Origin: Aphrophora alni
Taxonomy: Eukaryota; Arthropoda; Insecta; Hemiptera; Aphrophoridae
Direction: 5' to 3'
NCBI GenBank assembly: GCA_963513935.1
Contig: OY740766.1
Location: 6,355,000 to 6,418,999 of the forward strand
DNA: 64,000 bases
Shown: positions 62,101 through 64,000 of the stretch, one piece after another
Layout of the letters: each line of letters begins with the position of its first letter
Position numbering within the stretch: the first letter of the stretch is position 1
Notes under the pieces: generated by a model
Seen by the model: only the letters and a program-made list of their open reading frames with translations
Database searches by the model: none
Told to the model about the DNA's origin: nothing
Made by a program: the position numbers and the translations under genes

Positions 62101-63273
62101 GTCTAGGCCCAATTAATAAATATTATTTAATATAAAACAAAGATTATTTCCTTTTTAACATCTCCAAACTAAGTAGTAGTGAGAAATTTTTTGTGATAGA
62201 TTTTTTTGACACGTTTATGATAGTCTTTATGATGTGCCTTTCTTGGACCCAGTTCATTGTGACAAGTGCTGTGGTAGTAGACTGTGGTTGCTTTTCCAAA
62301 ATTTTAGCACTTTCCTTTTTTTTGTAATTTCAGGAGTTTGAGAAACCAGAGCAGATTGACTTTTACATTTTTTTGTATTACATTCAAAATTTGATTAGTT
62401 TGAAGTTTAGTGAATTGCTTTTACCATATCATAATAATAAAATAATTTCCTTCATAAGAGCTTGTATCAGCTTCCGCTAGTAAAAAAAAAATATATATAT
62501 ACACATAAAACTCCTTAAAAAAACTGTTTTTGGAGAACTAGAGTTCATTTATACATAATGTTTTGGTTTCATATCTAAACAAATCTTATTATGACAAAAC
62601 TGAAACCGTAAACAAATTAACTTCCCTGCATAAAAATTACCTTAATGTTTAGAATAAGGAAAACAAGGATTCCCCGAACCACAAAGACAAGGAAAAAACT
62701 AAGATTATAATAAATCTAGTAATGTTTTGCTGTCAATTTTTGAGAATGATGACCATGTCATCAAAATGTACATAAGGGTATTATAATAAACATACTAGAT
62801 TTATTATAATCTTAGATTTGTTTTGCTTATTATGAAAATCGCTACAATGCTCCTTGGACATTTGATCTGGTTAATGTGTAAACATTTAAATCAATAAAAA
62901 GTTTTTAATTGTAAATATAAAGTAATTTAAAATGTCTTGTTAATACAAAATATCTGTTGTAAAGTTTTAATTACATTATTTTTTTAACAGCAACTTGCCG
63001 ACAGATATCTTAGTTGGGATGATAACTATGCTATTGAAAAATTCAGTCCTCTTCTCACAAGATGGCATCTACTTAATAATGGAGCTGAATGTGGATTGAA
63101 GGTCATATCTATAGAGAAGAAAAGAGTTGTGCGAGGTGTTGCAAGTTATGAAATGAAGTGGAAAGGGGAAGAAACTGGTGAGCTATCCACTATTGAGCCA
63201 CAGGATTTGGTTGCAAATGTTTACCAGGAGTTACATGATGCCTATGTTCTATTAAAATTGAAACCTAAGAAAG
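44729..63273 (+). CDS. GEN1: Holliday junction resolvase GEN1-like, 7 exons, 3' end outside window
   Basis: Structure-specific nuclease of the XPG/FEN1 family that resolves Holliday junctions and flaps (family knowledge). Exons: 44729-44883, 48890-49070, 49625-49714, 53024-53289, 59415-59489, 61701-61848, 62991-63273; all GT-AG, all phases agree, about 399 codons. N domain starts MGVKELWTVLSPV with the catalytic Asp at residue 30 (AIDLSAW). FVLEGAAPKLK is at ~70. I domain has GEAE (E130, E132) and QDSDCFLYGA (D151, D153); these four sit 4 residues before the known human GEN1 positions. Then H2TH (GCDYESGVQGVGKES), the SIRKKAL helix, and the chromodomain start (VRGVASYEMKWKGEE). The Cys-rich insert usual between H2TH and SIRKKAL is not found. 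The disordered tail is beyond the window. All catalytic residues are intact. Confidence 0.93.
45178..45840. repeat. Three copies of a ~120-bp unit, the middle one inverted
   Basis: 45178-45300 (+), 45540-45660 (-) and 45690-45840 (+) share TCAGATTTTGCTATGAAAAA, GAAAT.GTTAACTA and ATTCAAACAATCA. Between copies 1 and 2, ATTAGGTCTGGCTAG (45433) is inverted at 45486 (CTAGCCAGACCTAAT). Lies in GEN1 intron 1. Confidence 0.72.
46320..47060 (-). pseudogene. hAT transposase relic (ZMYM1-like)
   Basis: Minus strand, broken frames: LLSIIEEQIKLYITKKKYAK and AIIADxTQDSK (the DExxD region), then TVTLKSLSDTRWACRVEAGR, the hallmark S-x-TRW block of this hAT group. ORF piece 46563-46336 is intact. No ends found. 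In GEN1 intron 1. Confidence 0.75.
47240..48480 (-). pseudogene. Ty3/gypsy integrase relic
   Basis: Minus strand, several frames: zinc-finger end (SMAHSCSLCSIERQNPAKSH), LIIIDAHNKWLEEVS (first catalytic Asp), then GPPFTS...FGQFLKVNGVKLT and LAYRNAIHSTTDKKSS, and the GPY/F-type tail VQILSPVSYLVKLE..LVRKRHIDQL. Stops throughout. May extend to ~48790 (RNase H end). In GEN1 intron 1. Confidence 0.78.
48890..49070 (+). CDS. GEN1: GEN1 exon 2
   Basis: 181 nt, acceptor TTTTTTTAG. Codes NLFFRSSFLLLLGAKPIFVL then EGAAPKLKYDTIARRQ, the second half of the N domain. Intron 1 is about 4 kb and holds hAT and gypsy relics. Confidence 0.92.
49625..49714 (+). CDS. GEN1: GEN1 exon 3
   Basis: 90 nt, 30 codons, phase 0. 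Codes CQNLLESLGL then KGKGEAESYCAKLNQNM with the catalytic pair E130/E132. Confidence 0.92.
50070..50133. repeat. (TA)n microsatellite in GEN1 intron 3
   Basis: Near-perfect TA run with one C and a TGTATGTA end. Confidence 0.95.
50975..51180. repeat. Dispersed repeat family, copy 3
   Basis: TTTTGAGGTCCCGAAGTTTA, then AAAAAAGTGGTTTTTGGAATGATGTCTG; also CATAACTCGGAACTTTTT. Same family as 7320, 25911 and 59695. Confidence 0.55.
51550..51930 (-). pseudogene. Penelope-like reverse transcriptase fragment
   Basis: Minus strand: PLDVKFNNSEMEPLSNGFLI in one frame, then NIKTKLLDNKLVVTKADKGN and SIVVLSLDGEN near 51600. The L-V-x-x-ADKG-x-x-x-V-V block preceding the RT fingers is characteristic of Penelope-like elements. 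Flanking frames are decayed; no GIY-YIG domain found. In GEN1 intron 3. Confidence 0.6.
52153..52893 (+). mobile_element. Non-autonomous Tigger/pogo-like element, TA duplication
   Basis: TA at 52151-52152 and 52894-52895; ends CAGTAGAACC-TCT-GTTAACC and its inverse GGTTAAGAGGGGTTCTACTG. Internal 52551-52640 (+) retains MRELRKRKHVLVSFETRLNV, the start of a CENP-B/pogo DNA-binding domain, before a stop. Tandem CGGATTAACCGG words at both ends; internal direct repeats GCGGCGAGTCAAA and GGTATCCCATTGTCGGCG. Length 741 bp. Confidence 0.85.
53024..53289 (+). CDS. GEN1: GEN1 exon 4
   Basis: 266 nt. Codes VVDGVISQDSDCFLYGAQVV (catalytic D151/D153), the QLPIIQQRLGLGRHKL helix, and the H2TH DNA-binding region. 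Donor AG|GTAAGA. Confidence 0.94.
54130..54745 (-). pseudogene. R1-type LINE reverse transcriptase C-terminal relic
   Basis: 54741-54535 codes VQRITPIRVTSIYRTVSEVA then LARIPLIHLLAEERREIY; after a frame break GRWTFQLV and KHSKVNFYLTQALCQG follow, and a decayed Cys/His region. This sequence order is typical of the R1-clade RT tail. In GEN1 intron 4. Confidence 0.8.
54780..59400. other. GEN1 intron 4, mostly unremarkable
   Basis: AT-rich with T and C runs (C9 near 57997). A GC-richer patch at 57081-57300 is discussed among rejected items. No element recognised. Confidence 0.4.
59415..59489 (+). CDS. GEN1: GEN1 exon 5
   Basis: 75 nt. Codes LRDWRNSSTYYDNLEKNKKL. Phase 2 on both sides, so a missing neighbour of length divisible by 3 would be invisible to phase checks. 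Confidence 0.82.
59695..59830. repeat. Dispersed repeat family, copy 4
   Basis: CGATTTTGAGATCCC, AAAAATTATTTTTGGAATGATT, TGTCGTATGTGCAGTAG. Directly adjoins a SINE. Confidence 0.5.
59826..60058 (-). mobile_element. tRNA-derived SINE
   Basis: Minus strand from 60058: GCCGCCTGTTCTAG, A box TCTAGTAGTTAGCAC, B box TGAGTTCAATCCC, closed by GGGGGC; a GTCTAGTGGTTAG-type tRNA head. A ~150-bp unrelated body (GACGGGAATTTTAATGTGCC, CCCGAGACTC) follows. No poly-A seen. Confidence 0.75.
60059..61353. other. GEN1 intron 5, nothing recognised
   Basis: A GC-richer patch at 60785-60910 has no identifiable source. I searched here for a Cys-rich GEN1 exon and found none. Confidence 0.4.
61354..61563. repeat. 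26-bp minisatellite, 8 copies
   Basis: Unit starts ATGTCAAGTAGGCAGTTGAT and ends CGCACC. Copy 4 has a 2-bp insertion (GATAACGCACC), copy 5 TCC for TCA, copy 8 GGCGG. Total 210 bp, otherwise identical. It lies 137 bp before the GEN1 exon 6 acceptor. Confidence 0.95.
61701..61848 (+). CDS. GEN1: GEN1 exon 6
   Basis: 148 nt. Codes LELSIRKKALQDPNFPSEDV and FIWKRPNLQKFM, a strongly GEN1-specific block. Acceptor TTTTATAG, donor GTAATT. Confidence 0.92.
62595..62825 (+). mobile_element. Hammerhead-like fold-back element, 231 bp, 10-bp TSD
   Basis: CTTATTATGA at 62585-62594 and 62826-62835. Arms ~62697-62728 and 62785-62816 (AAACAT.ACTAGATTTATTA). Plus-strand core: TTGAGAA, perfect stem II GATGAC-CAT-GTCATC, AAAA, stem III ATGTACAT, A. 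Both boxes carry changes. The left part (AACAAGG, CC..AACCACAAA) matches the 16.9-kb element. Confidence 0.7.
62991..63273 (+). CDS. GEN1: GEN1 exon 7 (chromodomain)
   Basis: 283 nt, acceptor TTTTTTTAACAG, donor GTAATT followed by a poly-T run. Codes NYAIEKFSPLLTRWHLLNNG and the chromo-like module VRGVASYEMKWKGEE. Leaves one base; more exons must follow beyond 64000. Confidence 0.92.
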
Positions 63274-64000
63274 GTAATTTTTTTTTTTTTTTTTTTTTTA
63301 CCATTTTATTTTATTAACCTCAATATAACTTTACATATATTTGAAATGAAATTTATTTGAATCCTTCATAATACTTCTACAATAAATATACAAAAATTAA
63401 ACTAAGTTCTATAAATTAATTTTATTTCGTGTTGAAAAAGTTTACAATATTTAAATGTGTTGGTTTTTTAAAAACTAGACTAACTTAGGACATAGTTGGG
63501 CAAGAATTACAGACTATTGAATTTCTGAACCCCGAGATTAAGAATAGGCTACTCATTTTGTAATTGTATAATTAATTCTAAAATAAAAATATTAAATAAT
63601 TAATCTTGTTAAAACACATTACATGTTATATACAATATAATTTCATAACTTTATGAAATTATATATCGTACAATGTTATATAACTCTTAGTCCATAAACC
63701 TCGCCTTGGCTACTTTTATAGAACACTTTTGTGTTCACAACATAAATTAAAACTATAAAATTATAAAAACTTAATCTAAACAATTAGGATATGTGATACT
63801 TTAAAAACTAATGAAAAGTGAGTTGTAACAAATTCCTGACCCATTATAGATATTAAGATGCAATGTTGAATTAATTGTTTAATATGTTTTGTTTATTTTC
63901 ATATTTCATATTCATTACTTAGCAAACATAACCATATTAAATTTAATCACGTAATACACACCTGATTTACAGACATACACGCATTCAATTATTGGAAGTA
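63274..64000. other. GEN1 intron 7, AT-rich, window edge
   Basis: Poly-T run just after the donor (63279-63299); nothing else seen. Confidence 0.5.

Overview
The window is AT-rich animal DNA with long introns, almost certainly from an insect. The evidence is the intron/exon architecture, the degree of divergence of the genes, and a transposon load of mariner, piggyBac, Tigger/pogo, hAT, Jockey- and R1-type LINEs, Ty3/gypsy and Penelope-like elements. I cannot name the species.

Two host genes can be assembled exon by exon, both running off the window. On the minus strand, 28229 down to 4125 holds 12 phase-compatible exons (616 codons) of a PDE10-type cyclic-nucleotide phosphodiesterase: N-terminal region, GAF-A, GAF-B and the first part of the HD catalytic domain. 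The last ~190 residues must lie to the left. On the plus strand, 44729 to 63273 holds 7 phase-compatible exons (about 399 codons) of the Holliday-junction resolvase GEN1 (XPG/FEN1 family): N domain, I domain, H2TH region and start of the chromodomain. Its tail is beyond the right edge. The genes are head-to-head with about 16.5 kb between starts. That interval holds a piggyBac relic, an RFC2 pseudogene fragment, a gypsy gag-protease relic, a T-rich tract and one orphan exon-like segment.

Most of the remaining sequence is transposon debris: a mariner with long terminal inverted repeats (1341-2727), two piggyBac-type elements with TTAA duplications (5949-7028, 19799-20471), Tigger-like copies (8652-9750 plus its 5' region, and 52153-52893), a nested LINE (23850-25590), R1 and hAT relics and a gypsy integrase relic in GEN1 introns, a tRNA-derived SINE and a 26-bp minisatellite.

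The most interesting signal is a set of about nine small elements carrying hammerhead-ribozyme-like motifs (CUGANGA, stem II, GAAA, very short palindromic stem III). They lie at about 1.1, 11.4, 12.3, 15.8, 16.9, 24.5, 27.0, 33.4 and 62.7 kb. Six are bounded by exact 10-12 bp target-site duplications and are 207-301 bp long. Most are fold-backs whose inverted arms include the 3' half or all of the ribozyme. Stem II differs in sequence from copy to copy while keeping its pairing. A Penelope-like reverse-transcriptase relic at 51.6-51.9 kb suggests what kind of enzyme could have mobilised them. Hammerheads in Penelope-like elements and retrozymes are established; the short fold-back, SINE-sized format and its diversity in one locus are what merit a second look.
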